Below, one piece after another: positions 1-8,120 of a stretch of 33,289 nucleotides of DNA. Made by a program: the position numbers and the translations under genes. The DNA is from an uncultured Bacilli bacterium (GTDB lineage Bacteria > Bacillota_I > Bacilli_A > RF39 > UBA660), in assembly GCA_944358435.1 (NCBI GenBank), contig CALVRD010000010.1:1-33289 (forward strand), given 5' to 3'. Within the stretch, counting starts at the first letter, position 1; every line of letters starts with the position of its first letter. The notes beneath the pieces were generated by a model. That model saw only the letters and a program-made list of their open reading frames with translations. It had not been told where the DNA came from and ran no database searches.

Positions 1-74
1 GAAGTGGCTCAACTTGGTAGAGCACTTGGTTTGGGACCAAGGGGTTGCAGGTTCAAATCCTGTCTTCCCGACCA
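1..74 (+). tRNA. tRNA-Pro (anticodon TGG), 5' end cut by window edge
   Basis: The sequence folds as a tRNA with D-arm, an anticodon arm whose loop is TTTGGGA (anticodon TGG), T-arm GGTTCAAATCC and an encoded CCA at 72-74. The 3' acceptor strand CTTCCCG requires a 5' strand CGGGAAG, but the window starts at GAAG, so the first three bases (expected CGG) lie outside. The tRNA decodes proline CCN codons. A strong terminator follows ten bases later. Confidence 0.95.
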
Positions 75-83
75 TTTGAAATT

Positions 84-108
84 AAAGCGTTGAAAATCAA
101 CGCTTTTT
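84..108 (+). terminator. Rho-independent terminator after tRNA-Pro
   Basis: A perfect 10-bp stem, AAAGCGTTGA with TCAACGCTTT, surrounds an AAA loop and runs into five T. It ends the tRNA transcript. Confidence 0.85.
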
Positions 109-138
109 GTTATGCTTTATGATATGGATAAAATATAA

Positions 139-165
139 AAATTCACTAAATTACTTAGTGAATTT
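139..165 (-). terminator. Hairpin terminator for the interrupted secreted-protein gene
   Basis: AAATTCACTAA pairs with TTAGTGAATTT around a 5-base loop. On the minus strand the stem is followed by a T-rich stretch, so it can terminate transcription coming from the gene at 186-734. Confidence 0.6.
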
Positions 166-185
166 CTATTAATTAATATTAGAGA

Positions 186-734
186 TTAATTGAAAACTCT
201 GATAGTACCTTGAACAGCATTAAGTGCTAAAGGATCTCTTATAGCTAAAAATGCAAAGGCATAATGTTGATTTGGATTTAAATCTTTAACTTGTATGCAT
301 ATTGCTGTTGGAGAAGGTGGTGATGTGTAGTACTTTACGAACTTTCCTGTACTCATATTATATACACCTATTCTCATTTTAGTACCAGTTTGTTCAACAG
401 GTTGAATACTATAATCTAAATACAAAATTCCACTACTATTTGGTAAGAAGTAATAATTTGTATATAGCCAGTGTTGACGAACTTCGATTAGGTTTCCATA
501 CTAACCTCCAAACTTTAAATCCCACAAATAAATTGGCTCTTCAATAGAACGTAAAGATCCATTCAAAACATCACTTGGATTTTCATAAAATTCACTTGGT
601 GCAGAACTAGGTAGTTCTGTAATTGTAATGCTTTCATCGTTTTCATTATTATCTAAGCTCTTTGCACTAACTGTAATATTACCTAAGAACAATACTGATA
701 TCATCAATAATAAAACTATGATGCTTTTTTTCAC
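186..734 (-). pseudogene. Small secreted protein interrupted by one in-frame TAG
   Basis: The frame opens with GTG at 732-734 behind a perfect AAAGGAGGTG site (741-750). It encodes a clear signal peptide (MKKSIIVLLL... ending near VSAKS). After 77 codons a TAG at 501-503 interrupts it. The same frame then stays open for 106 further codons to a TAA at 186-188, with sensible sequence (LYTNYYFLPN, ILYLDYSI). The pattern W-D-L...G-x-Y...LYTNYYF resembles small secreted beta-rich proteins of Clostridia and Bacilli, so the full product would be about 180 residues. I infer a recent nonsense mutation or a base-call error rather than two genes. The downstream piece has only a TTG (423-425) without a good ribosome site. 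Its 5' end overlaps the 3' end of the regulator upstream by 56 bases, so the two are probably co-transcribed. Confidence 0.7.
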
Positions 735-1437
735 TTATAACACCTCCTTTCATCTTTAATCTATTATAAATATAGATTAAAAGCACTTCTAAAAATAATT
801 TTAATAGAATATTATTAATATCAAAAAATCCAATTAATGTAATCCATTTAAGCACTTCTATTAGTAAATTAGATATTAATAATATTTGGAATAAATTACG
901 ATTATTTTTTGTATTAGAAAATGAATAATAACTAATTAAGATTGTTAATAATATATTTTCTACTATATTTCTTAGCATATAATTAATACTATTTTTGTTA
1001 AGAATTTTTTGCATATTGAAATATGGCATAAATGATATATTATTAACATATTGATATAAATATTTATTATCACTGATGTGAATATAATATATAAAATAAC
1101 TAATAAACGCTATTAGTAGTACTAGAAGTATTATTGAATTACGAATTAGCATTTTATTATTTTGTTTTTTCTTAATATTTGTTAAGGTATTTAATAATAT
1201 ATTTGCATCTTTTTTTTCATTTGTATTAATATATTCACCACTCATTAATTCTAAAGTAGTTACTTCTAGTTCTTTTGATAAAAATTTTAGAAGTGAAATA
1301 TCTGGTAATTTAATCCCATTTTCCCATTCGGAAATTTTTCCACTATTAATGTTTAATCGTCTGGCTAAGTCTTTCTTTGTTAAATTTTTCTTAATTCTTA
1401 AATTATGAATAAACTCGCCGACTTTTTTTGCATCCAT
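679..1437 (-). CDS. XRE-family regulator with C-terminal membrane segments
   Basis: The N-terminal 65 residues are a helix-turn-helix of the HTH_3/XRE type: an FIHNLRIKK..LTKKDLARRLNI..GKISEWENG pattern followed by PDISLLKFLS. A Lys/Asn-rich linker and several hydrophobic segments follow, the first being NSIILLVLLIAFISYF and the others in the C-terminal half. It is therefore a membrane-attached DNA-binding protein of unknown signal. I chose the ATG at 1435-1437 because GGAGATGAT lies ten bases before it; a longer frame reaches an ATG at 1494. The downstream gene (186-734) overlaps its 3' end, which suggests that the regulator controls the secreted protein, or itself. A 15-base palindrome and a Spo0A-box-like heptamer lie in its leader. 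The exact ligand and target are unknown. Confidence 0.75.
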   Translation of the reverse strand: MDAKKVGEFIHNLRIKKNLTKKDLARRLNINSGKISEWENGIKLPDISLLKFLSKELEVTTLELMSGEYINTNEKKDANILLNTLTNIKKKQNNKMLIRNSIILLVLLIAFISYFIYYIHISDNKYLYQYVNNISFMPYFNMQKILNKNSINYMLRNIVENILLTILISYYSFSNTKNNRNLFQILLISNLLIEVLKWITLIGFFDINNILLKLFLEVLLIYIYNRLKMKGGVISEKKHHSFIIDDISIVLR

Positions 1438-1480
1438 TTGAAATATCATCTCCATATCAACATAATTATAAATAGAATTT

Positions 1481-1487
1481 TGTCGAA
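1481..1487 (-). promoter_or_regulatory. Spo0A-box-like heptamer upstream of the XRE gene
   Basis: TGTCGAA matches the B. subtilis 0A-box consensus exactly and lies 44 bases before the XRE start codon. On the minus strand it reads TTCGACA, with a TATAAT-like hexamer a little downstream. A few exact heptamers are expected by chance in a window this size. Confidence 0.35.
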
Positions 1488-1494
1488 AAATCAA

Positions 1495-1509
1495 TCTACG
1501 GAACGTAGA
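1495..1509. promoter_or_regulatory. Palindromic operator candidate in the divergent XRE/dacA interval
   Basis: TCTACG-GAA-CGTAGA is a perfect 6-bp inverted repeat with a 3-base centre. It sits about 60 bases upstream of the XRE start in the divergent intergenic region, a usual location and size for autoregulatory XRE operators. Binding is inferred only. Confidence 0.45.
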
Positions 1510-1701
1510 AATATTAGTATAGCTTTATTTTAAAAGGAAAATTTTACCAATTTTTTTAAAAAGATTTAATAATATGATAAAATTTGCTAAAAAAACGGAT
1601 CTATTATGTAATTTTATATTCAATTTAATTTAAAGAAAGTAACATTTATTTATATGGACATATTAAATGTGTTGTTTCATAAAATTAATTAGGTGATGTT
1701 G

Positions 1702-2766
1702 GTGAAGTTAACTAAAATTTTAGTAGGTATAATGATTTGGATGTTGTTATGTCCAACAGTAAAAGCACTAGATAATTCAAAATCTAGTGTTGTAATGGAT
1801 ATGGATAGTGGAAGAGTTTTATATCAGAATAATATTAATGAAAGAAGACTTATTGCTTCGACTACAAAAATATTAACGGCAATTATTGTAATTGAACGTG
1901 GTAATTTAGATAGAGAAATAGAAGTGGGAAATGAAATATTAAAAATGTATGGAACCAATATCTATATTGAGGTTGGTGAAAAAATTAAAGTAATTGATTT
2001 ATTATATGGATTATTATTAAGAAGTGGTAATGATGCTGCGGTTGCTTTAGCAGTAGCAACTTCTGGCAGTGAAGAAAAATTTGTGGAAGAGATGAATAAT
2101 AAAGCAAAAGCAATTGGTATGAAAAATAGTACTTTTTCAAATCCACATGGATTAGATGAAGAAACAAAAAATTATTCAACTGCTTATGATATGGCCTTGT
2201 TAATGAAGTATGCTTATCAAAATAAGACTTATCGAGAAATATCGTCTACTAAAAAATATATAGCTAGTACGGAAGGTAAGACGTATCTTTGGTATAATCG
2301 TAACAAATTACTAAGTAATTATGAATATTGTACTGGAGGTAAAAATGGATATACTCCTAGTGCTGGAAAAACACTTGTTACAACTGCTTCAAAAAATAAT
2401 CTTAATTTAGTTACTGTATCATTAAATGATGGTGATATCTATGGTACTCATAAAAATCTATATGAGAAATTTTTTGAAAAATATAAGAATTATAAAATAA
2501 TTGATAAAAAAAATTTTTATATTGATCCAACATTTGTTAATGAAAGGTTATATTTAAAAAATGATTTTTATTATCCATTAGCTGAAGATGAAATAGATAA
2601 AATAAAGACAGTAGTAAACATTAATAATAGTAAATCTACAAGACGAGGAAAAATTACTATATATTTAGATAATAAAATAATAGGTACTGTTCCTATATAT
2701 TGTAAAAAAGAACAAAAAAAAGAAGAGAACTTCTTTTCGAAAATAAAATCATTATTTACTAGATAG
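1702..2766 (+). CDS. D-alanyl-D-alanine carboxypeptidase (PBP5/DacA family)
   Basis: This serine-type peptidase S11 enzyme trims the terminal D-Ala from peptidoglycan stem peptides outside the cytoplasmic membrane. With the GTG start at 1702, residues 1-22 form a typical signal peptide. The active-site motifs are present in order: SxxK as STTK (S53-K56), SxN as SGN (108-110) and the KTG box as KNG (214-216, in GGKNGYTP). Asn for Thr in the last box is a tolerated variant but worth noting. At 354 residues it is close to the family's usual length, and a small beta-rich C-terminal region is present. The start follows AGGTGAT (1691-1697) with a 4-base spacer; in-frame GTG 1693, ATG 1696 and TTG 1699 overlap that site and are less likely. 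Its last 15 bases overlap the convergent phosphoesterase gene. It could be a DacA or a sporulation DacF-type enzyme; the sequence does not decide. Confidence 0.9.
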   Translation: MKLTKILVGIMIWMLLCPTVKALDNSKSSVVMDMDSGRVLYQNNINERRLIASTTKILTAIIVIERGNLDREIEVGNEILKMYGTNIYIEVGEKIKVIDLLYGLLLRSGNDAAVALAVATSGSEEKFVEEMNNKAKAIGMKNSTFSNPHGLDEETKNYSTAYDMALLMKYAYQNKTYREISSTKKYIASTEGKTYLWYNRNKLLSNYEYCTGGKNGYTPSAGKTLVTTASKNNLNLVTVSLNDGDIYGTHKNLYEKFFEKYKNYKIIDKKNFYIDPTFVNERLYLKNDFYYPLAEDEIDKIKTVVNINNSKSTRRGKITIYLDNKIIGTVPIYCKKEQKKEENFFSKIKSLFTR

Positions 2767-3669
2767 TCTAAAGAAATTATAACTAGGTAAACATAAAAAT
2801 CTTATTCCAATACCATTTGTTCCAATTCCACTAGAAATATATAATTTAGAGTTTTCTAGATCATAGTAAGTTTCATTATATTTAAGGGCACCTTTAATTT
2901 TATATGGGGTACCTCCCCATGGATAGTTGATACTATTATTATGAGAATGACCGGCTAAAAACAAGTCGGTTTTATATTTATCAATAATTTCATCGACTAA
3001 ATCAGGTTCATGCATTAAAGCAATTGTATAAATATTAGAATCGTATGTTTCCATAGAAAAATAACTATAAGCTTTATTAATATCACTTTCATTTTTTAGC
3101 ATACTAGAAATACCAACAAGTAAAATGGGTTTAGTTGAGTCATTGTAAATTAAGTCATAATCATTATTTAAAATTGTAAAGTCACTTTGATTAAAGATTG
3201 TCATAAAATTTTCTTCATCTTCTTCGCCGGAAATGGCATATTTACCAATATTAGCATTAATATTAGATAATTCTTTAATTAAAAGTTCTTGTTCTTCTGA
3301 TTTTAACTTATAACTTTTATCAATTAAATCACCTGTAAAAACAATTAAATCAGGTTTTCTTAAATTAATGGATTTTACTAATTCTTTTACTTCATCAATA
3401 AAAATAGTTGTACCATAATGGAGATCAGAAAATTGAATTATTTTTATTCCATCAAAACTATTGGGGATTTTATTATTAATTATTCTTTCTTCTTTTACAA
3501 TAATTTTGTTTGTAGAAATATATTTATTAAATAGATAAAATAATCCAATAATAGTAGAAATTATAATAATAATTTTAAATATAATTATAAATATTTTCTT
3601 TTGTTTATATCGACGTACTTGATTATGAACAGTTTTTTGTTTTTTTTGATTAAGTTCTTCGCGTGTCAT
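2752..3669 (-). CDS. Membrane-anchored calcineurin-like metallophosphoesterase
   Basis: A basic N-terminus and one membrane segment (about residues 26-46) precede a calcineurin-type metallophosphoesterase domain of the YaeI/YkuE kind. The visible metal-binding motifs are DLH (in QFSDLHYG), GDLID and GHSHNN near the C-terminus, plus a His in MHEPD. The usual GNHD/E motif reads SGEED, so one metal or phosphate ligand differs from the norm. Relatives of this architecture face outward and act on phosphoesters or lipid-A-like substrates; the substrate here is unknown. The start ATG is set by GGTGAT three bases upstream. The gene converges on the carboxypeptidase gene and overlaps its 3' end by 15 bases. 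Confidence 0.85.
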   Translation of the reverse strand: MTREELNQKKQKTVHNQVRRYKQKKIFIIIFKIIIIISTIIGLFYLFNKYISTNKIIVKEERIINNKIPNSFDGIKIIQFSDLHYGTTIFIDEVKELVKSINLRKPDLIVFTGDLIDKSYKLKSEEQELLIKELSNINANIGKYAISGEEDEENFMTIFNQSDFTILNNDYDLIYNDSTKPILLVGISSMLKNESDINKAYSYFSMETYDSNIYTIALMHEPDLVDEIIDKYKTDLFLAGHSHNNSINYPWGGTPYKIKGALKYNETYYDLENSKLYISSGIGTNGIGIRFLCLPSYNFFRLSSK

Positions 3670-3853
3670 ATTATCACCAATTATATTGTATCATGTATAA
3701 TTCTAAACATAAAGATTTTGAAGATTAAAATTTTTCAATTAACGTTGTCATGTGATATTAAAATATTCTTGAATAATCAGTAAAATATATATAAAATAGT
3801 AATTGGTAGTAATAAGTTTATATATATAGATATGGGATAGATAGGAGAAGAAA

Positions 3854-4549
3854 ATGAAAAATAAAATACTAATCATTTTAATAGCAATTTTAACTTTAAC
3901 ATTATATGGTTGTGGTAAAGAGGAAACTTTTAAGGAAGATTTATTAAATATAGATTATGATGTTACGGGTAATGAGGTAACTCTTAGTCAATATGAAACA
4001 AAAAATCCTGTAGTGGCTTTACATATTGAAAATTATGGATCAGTTGTAATGGAACTTTATCCAGAGATTGCTCCAAATACTGTAAATAATTTTATTTATC
4101 TTGTAAAAACTGGTTTTTATGATGATAATACATTTCATCGATTAGTTCCAGGATTTGTTTTACAAGGAGGGGATCCAACAGGTACTGGAACTGGAGGACC
4201 TGGTTATCAAATAAAAGGAGAATTTTCAAAAAATGGTGTTGAAAATAATCTAAAACATACTAAAGGTGTTGTTTCTATGGCAAGATCAGGGTACTCAAAT
4301 GATACTGCTGGTAGTCAATTCTTTATTATGTTAGATGATGCTAGTTATTTAGATGGAGATTATGCCGCTTTTGGAAAGGTAATTGATGGTTGGAATAATA
4401 TTGAGCAAATTGTAGAAAATGAAATAGTTAGTGATCAAGAAAGTGGTAAATTAAGAACAAATTTAAAACTAAAAAAGGCAATAGTAGACTTAAAGGGTAA
4501 GATATATGAAGAACCAGAAAAAAACTCAACTAGTTATGGTAAAAATTAA
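3854..4549 (+). CDS. Cyclophilin-type peptidyl-prolyl isomerase, lipoprotein
   Basis: The N-terminus is a lipoprotein signal peptide with lipobox LYGC (Cys about residue 20), so the mature protein should be lipid-anchored on the outer face of the membrane. The rest is a cyclophilin domain. It has FHRLVPGFVLQGGDP (the catalytic Arg-containing strand), GPGY..GEF, a VSMAR strand, GSQFFIML and the FGKVIDG motif. Such enzymes catalyse cis-trans isomerisation of Xaa-Pro bonds and help fold exported proteins. AGGAGAAG lies just before the ATG. It is a single-gene unit; a promoter-driven T-box leader begins about 50 bases later. Confidence 0.92.
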   Translation: MKNKILIILIAILTLTLYGCGKEETFKEDLLNIDYDVTGNEVTLSQYETKNPVVALHIENYGSVVMELYPEIAPNTVNNFIYLVKTGFYDDNTFHRLVPGFVLQGGDPTGTGTGGPGYQIKGEFSKNGVENNLKHTKGVVSMARSGYSNDTAGSQFFIMLDDASYLDGDYAAFGKVIDGWNNIEQIVENEIVSDQESGKLRTNLKLKKAIVDLKGKIYEEPEKNSTSYGKN

Positions 4550-4563
4550 AAGTATAAAAACTA

Positions 4564-4592
4564 TTGAATTATAACAAAATTTACGTTATAAT
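4564..4592 (+). promoter_or_regulatory. Sigma-A-type promoter of the T-box operon
   Basis: TTGAAT (4564-4569) and TATAAT (4587-4592) are 17 bases apart, which puts the transcript start near 4599, just before the T-box leader. A perfect 9-bp inverted repeat (AATTATAAC at 4567-4575, GTTATAATT at 4585-4593) overlaps both boxes. It may be an operator or coincidence. Confidence 0.75.
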
Positions 4593-4597
4593 TACAA

Positions 4598-4818
4598 AAC
4601 AGATGCGATGAATCTGAGGAGTAAATATTTATTCTTATTTAGAGAGTTAATGGATGGTGAAAATTAACTAAGATTAATATTGAAGGTAGCAGAGGAGCTT
4701 AATTTCTGAAATTTAAGTAAGTTATTCCGGGTAATTCCGTTAAAAAAATAAGCTATCTATGATAGAAAATAAGGTGGTACCACGAACAGTTCGTCCTTTG
4801 GGATGAGCTGTTTTTATT
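4598..4818 (+). promoter_or_regulatory. T-box leader, probable Val specifier, with terminator
   Basis: The canonical T-box AAGGTGGTACCACG is at 4771-4784 and an overlapping terminator follows: AACAGTTCGTCC (4785-4796) pairs with GGATGAGCTGTT (4801-4812) before a T-run. Upstream, GATGAA (K-turn-like), AGAGAG and GGATGGTGAA are the conserved landmarks of stem I. A GTA triplet at 4686-4688, on the 3' side of stem I, is the likely specifier. It is a Val codon and agrees with the valS gene in the same transcript. Uncharged tRNA-Val would stabilise the antiterminator and let transcription reach the HD gene and valS. The specifier is inferred from position, not from a full fold. Confidence 0.9.
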
Positions 4819-4846
4819 TATAAAACTTATGAAAAGAGGTAATTAT

Positions 4847-5596
4847 ATGAATAAAGTAGAGTTGGAATTTAAACAATATACTAATAATTATTTAAGTTAT
4901 GGCGAAATGATAGCTTTAAAAATTTCTCATACGAAGCGTGTTGCTGAAATATGTTTGGAAATTGCTAGAGGATTAAATCTTTCTTCAGAGGATATTGAAT
5001 TAGCCTATATATGTGGTTATTTACATGATATTGGTCGGTTTGAACAGTGGAAGAGATATCAAAAATTTAACGATTCACAAAGCATTGATCATGGTGACTT
5101 AGGTTATAGCATTTTACGTGAGAATGATTTTATAAATAAGTTTATTGAAAACACTTTAGATAAGGAAGTTATTCTTAGTAGTGTTAAATATCATAATAAA
5201 TATAAAATACCTGATGATTTAACTGACAGAGAAAAGCTTTTTACTAATATAGTTAGAGATGCTGATAAGATTGATATTTTATATGAATATACTATTGGGA
5301 AGATTAAAATAAATCTAGATGATTCAAAAATGACTGATAAAGTATTTGAAAATTTTAAAAATCATACAATAATTAGTTTAAAAGATAGGAAAACTAAGGC
5401 AGATGCTTTAGCAATATCTTTAGCTTTTCCTTTTGATATTAATTTTTCTGATAGTTTAAAAATATTAAGAGATAAAAATTATTTAAATATAGAAATAGAT
5501 ATGTATTTAAAAGAAGCTATAAGTGAAGAGTTGAAGGAACAATTAGAATTAATACGAGGCGAAATAAATAATTATTTTAAGGAAAGGATTGATTAA
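4847..5596 (+). CDS. HD-domain phosphohydrolase
   Basis: The protein has an HD metal-dependent phosphohydrolase fold: HTKRV early (H28), the HD pair in YLHDIGRF (H60-D61), a further His in DHGDLGY, KYHNKYKI, and the final Asp in RDADKIDILYE. Relatives hydrolyse nucleotides or other phosphomonoesters and phosphodiesters; the substrate cannot be read from sequence. I chose the ATG at 4847 because AGAGGT lies six bases before it; an in-frame ATG at 4829 precedes that site and is unlikely. It is the first gene of the Val T-box operon and ends one base before the preferred valS start, so the two are translationally close. An HD enzyme between a T-box and its synthetase is unusual and suggests valS was inserted or rearranged here. 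Confidence 0.85.
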   Translation: MNKVELEFKQYTNNYLSYGEMIALKISHTKRVAEICLEIARGLNLSSEDIELAYICGYLHDIGRFEQWKRYQKFNDSQSIDHGDLGYSILRENDFINKFIENTLDKEVILSSVKYHNKYKIPDDLTDREKLFTNIVRDADKIDILYEYTIGKIKINLDDSKMTDKVFENFKNHTIISLKDRKTKADALAISLAFPFDINFSDSLKILRDKNYLNIEIDMYLKEAISEELKEQLELIRGEINNYFKERID

Positions 5597-5597
5597 A

Positions 5598-8015
5598 ATG
5601 TTAGATAAGAAATATAACGCACAAGAAAAAGAAACAAAATGGTTGAATTATTGGAATGAGAATAAGGTATATGAATTTAAACCTGATCAAAGAGAGGTGT
5701 TTTCAATTGATACACCACCTCCAACTGTAAATGGTAAAATTCATATAGGACATATTTTTTCTTACTCTCAAACAGAAATGATTGCAAGGTATAAGAGATT
5801 AAGAGGATATAATATTTTCTATCCATTTGGATTTGATGATAACGGGTTACCTAGTGAAAGATTAGTAGAAAAAGAACAAGGAAAAAAAGCCCATGAAATA
5901 GGTAGGGAAGAATTTTCTAAATTATGTTACCAAACTACTGATAAATATGAGGAAGAATTTCAAGAATTATTTAGCAAAATGGGAGTGAGTACAGATTGGA
6001 ATATTCATTACAAAACTGTTAGTCCTTCTACAATAAAAATTAGTCAGACATCATTTTTAGATTTAATTGATAAAGGACATTGTTATCATAAAGAAAGTCC
6101 TGCATTATGGTGTAATGAATGCTTAACTTCTATAGCACAAGCAGAACTTGAAACAAAGACGATAAAAACTACATTTAATTATATAAATTATTCTACAACT
6201 GATGGAGAAACATTTACTATTGCAACTACAAGACCAGAACTTATTCCTGCAATAGTTTGTGTATTTGTTAATCCAAATGATGAAAAGCATAAGCATTTAA
6301 TTGGAAAAACAGCACACATTCCAGTAATTGATGTTGAAGTTCCTATTATGGCTGATGAAAAAGTGGCAATAGATAAAGGTACTGGAATTGTTATGTGTTG
6401 TACTTTTGGTGATCAAACAGACATAGAATGGTGGAAAAAATATAATTTACCATTAAAATATATTTTTACTGAAGATGGAAAAATCATTGATTCCGTACCA
6501 AACTATGGTGGTATGAAAATTAAAGAAGCTCGTAAAAAAATAATTGAAGATTTACAAGCTGGTGGTTATGTTGTAAAAATTGAAGAATTGGAACATGAAG
6601 TACAAACACATGAAAGATGTGGTAAAGAAGTAGAATATTCTGTTATGAAACAATGGTTTATAGATATTATGAACCATAAGGAAGACTTCTTGAAAATTGG
6701 TAATGAAATTAAGTGGCATCCTGAACATATGCACAATAGATATGATGAATGGGTTAATAATGTTGCGTGGGATTGGTGTATTTCAAGACAAAGATACTTT
6801 GGCGTTCCATTCCCTGTTTGGTACTGTAAAGATTGTGGTGAACCAATTTTTGCAAGAAAAGAAGACTTACCTGTTAATCCATTAGTAGATTCTCCAAGAG
6901 AAGATAAATGCTCTAAATGTGGTTGTAAGCAATTTGTTCCAGAAACAGATGTAATGGATACTTGGGCAACATCTTCTGTAACTCCTTTAATTAATATGAG
7001 ATATGGTCAAGATGAAAATTATGAAGATATTTTAAAACCAATGAGTTTAAGAACAAATGCTTCAGAAATTATTAGAACTTGGGATTTCTATACAATCGTA
7101 AAATCATTCTATCACTTCGGGCAAAGACCTTGGGATAATGTAATGATTTCAGGATTTGTTATGGCTAATAAGGGAGAAAAAATTAGTAAGAGCAAAGGAA
7201 ATAGTAAAGTTGAACCAATTGATTTAATTGCACAATATTCTGCTGATGTAATTCGCTATTGGGCAGGTTCTGGAAGACTTGGCACTGATATAGTATTTAG
7301 TGAAGAAACTTTATTAAGAGGTAAAAAATTAATTAATAAAATTTGGAATGTTTCTAAATTTATTGAAATGCACTTAGCTGATTATGAAGATAAAGAATTT
7401 AATGATTATGAATACATTGATAAATGGATTTTAGGAAGTTTTCAAGAAATGGAAAAAGGATTTATTAAATATCTAGATGAATATGAAGTTGGTTTAGCAT
7501 TAAATCACCTAGAAAAATTCTTCTGGAATTTCTGTGATAACTATATTGAAATTGTAAAACATAGATTATATAGACCTGAAGAATTTGGAGATATTCCTAG
7601 ATATTCTGGACAAAAAACAGTTTATACAATTCTTTATAAATTATTACAAGACTTTAGTATCTTCTTCCCATTCATTACAGAAGAAATATATCAAGAATTA
7701 TATAAAGATCAAAAATCAGTTCATATTACTGAAATTAAACCATTAGAATTTAACTTTGAATCTGAAATAAAAAATGGTGACTTAATTATGAATATTATAA
7801 GTCAAGCAAGAGGAGAAAAAACAATTAATAATGTTTCATTAAAAACTCCAATTAAAAATTTAGATTTAAGATTAAATAAAGAATTAGAAGATGCAATAAA
7901 TGCTTCAATTAAAGATTTTAAAGCAACTTTATTTATTGAAAACTTAAATATTAAATTAATTGATAATGATTATGAAGTAAATAATATAGAATTAGATTTA
8001 GAAAATATTGATTAA
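5598..8015 (+). CDS. valS: Valine-tRNA ligase, short (archaeal-like) type
   Basis: This class I synthetase attaches valine to tRNA-Val. HIGH is intact at about residues 49-52 (GKIHIGHIF) and KMSKS appears as KISKS at about 527. A CP1 editing domain lies between them (TTRPELIPA...). Two zinc-ribbon Cys pairs are visible (LWCNECLTS; WYCKDCGEP with CSKCGCKQF). The length is about 805 residues, against roughly 880-950 for the common bacterial enzyme. The C-terminal coiled-coil arm is absent, as in the archaeal-like ValS found in Rickettsia and some Bacillota. The start is the ATG at 5598 behind AAGGAAAGG; a TTG at 5589 overlaps the HD gene and is less likely. It is regulated by the T-box leader. 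A C-terminal fragment of a bacterial-type ValS remains downstream at 8700-9395, so this copy probably replaced the native one. Confidence 0.95.
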   Translation: MLDKKYNAQEKETKWLNYWNENKVYEFKPDQREVFSIDTPPPTVNGKIHIGHIFSYSQTEMIARYKRLRGYNIFYPFGFDDNGLPSERLVEKEQGKKAHEIGREEFSKLCYQTTDKYEEEFQELFSKMGVSTDWNIHYKTVSPSTIKISQTSFLDLIDKGHCYHKESPALWCNECLTSIAQAELETKTIKTTFNYINYSTTDGETFTIATTRPELIPAIVCVFVNPNDEKHKHLIGKTAHIPVIDVEVPIMADEKVAIDKGTGIVMCCTFGDQTDIEWWKKYNLPLKYIFTEDGKIIDSVPNYGGMKIKEARKKIIEDLQAGGYVVKIEELEHEVQTHERCGKEVEYSVMKQWFIDIMNHKEDFLKIGNEIKWHPEHMHNRYDEWVNNVAWDWCISRQRYFGVPFPVWYCKDCGEPIFARKEDLPVNPLVDSPREDKCSKCGCKQFVPETDVMDTWATSSVTPLINMRYGQDENYEDILKPMSLRTNASEIIRTWDFYTIVKSFYHFGQRPWDNVMISGFVMANKGEKISKSKGNSKVEPIDLIAQYSADVIRYWAGSGRLGTDIVFSEETLLRGKKLINKIWNVSKFIEMHLADYEDKEFNDYEYIDKWILGSFQEMEKGFIKYLDEYEVGLALNHLEKFFWNFCDNYIEIVKHRLYRPEEFGDIPRYSGQKTVYTILYKLLQDFSIFFPFITEEIYQELYKDQKSVHITEIKPLEFNFESEIKNGDLIMNIISQARGEKTINNVSLKTPIKNLDLRLNKELEDAINASIKDFKATLFIENLNIKLIDNDYEVNNIELDLENID

Positions 8016-8021
8016 AAATAG

Positions 8022-8051
8022 GCATAGATTAATTTCTATGCTTTTTATTTT
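8022..8051 (+). terminator. Rho-independent terminator of the valS operon
   Basis: GCATAGA pairs with TCTATGC around a 6-base loop and is followed by TTTTTATTTT. Confidence 0.8.
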
Positions 8052-8054
8052 ATG

Positions 8055-8083
8055 GTGACATTTATAGTGACAAGTGTTATAAT
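8055..8083 (+). promoter_or_regulatory. Promoter in front of the AlbA_2 fragment
   Basis: GTGACA (8055-8060) and TATAAT (8078-8083) are 17 bases apart. The predicted start near 8090 gives a short leader with AGAGGA before the ATG at 8121, so the damaged gene downstream may still be expressed. Confidence 0.6.
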
Positions 8084-8120
8084 TTGCAAAACATTATGAT
8101 ATGAATTAGAGGACAAAAGA

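Noticed and set aside
3670-3853. Possible small gene between the phosphoesterase and cyclophilin genes (open frame 3601-3783).
   Set aside because: It overlaps the phosphoesterase 5' end on the opposite strand, lacks a ribosome site and has a low-complexity translation. The interval looks like divergent promoter space only.
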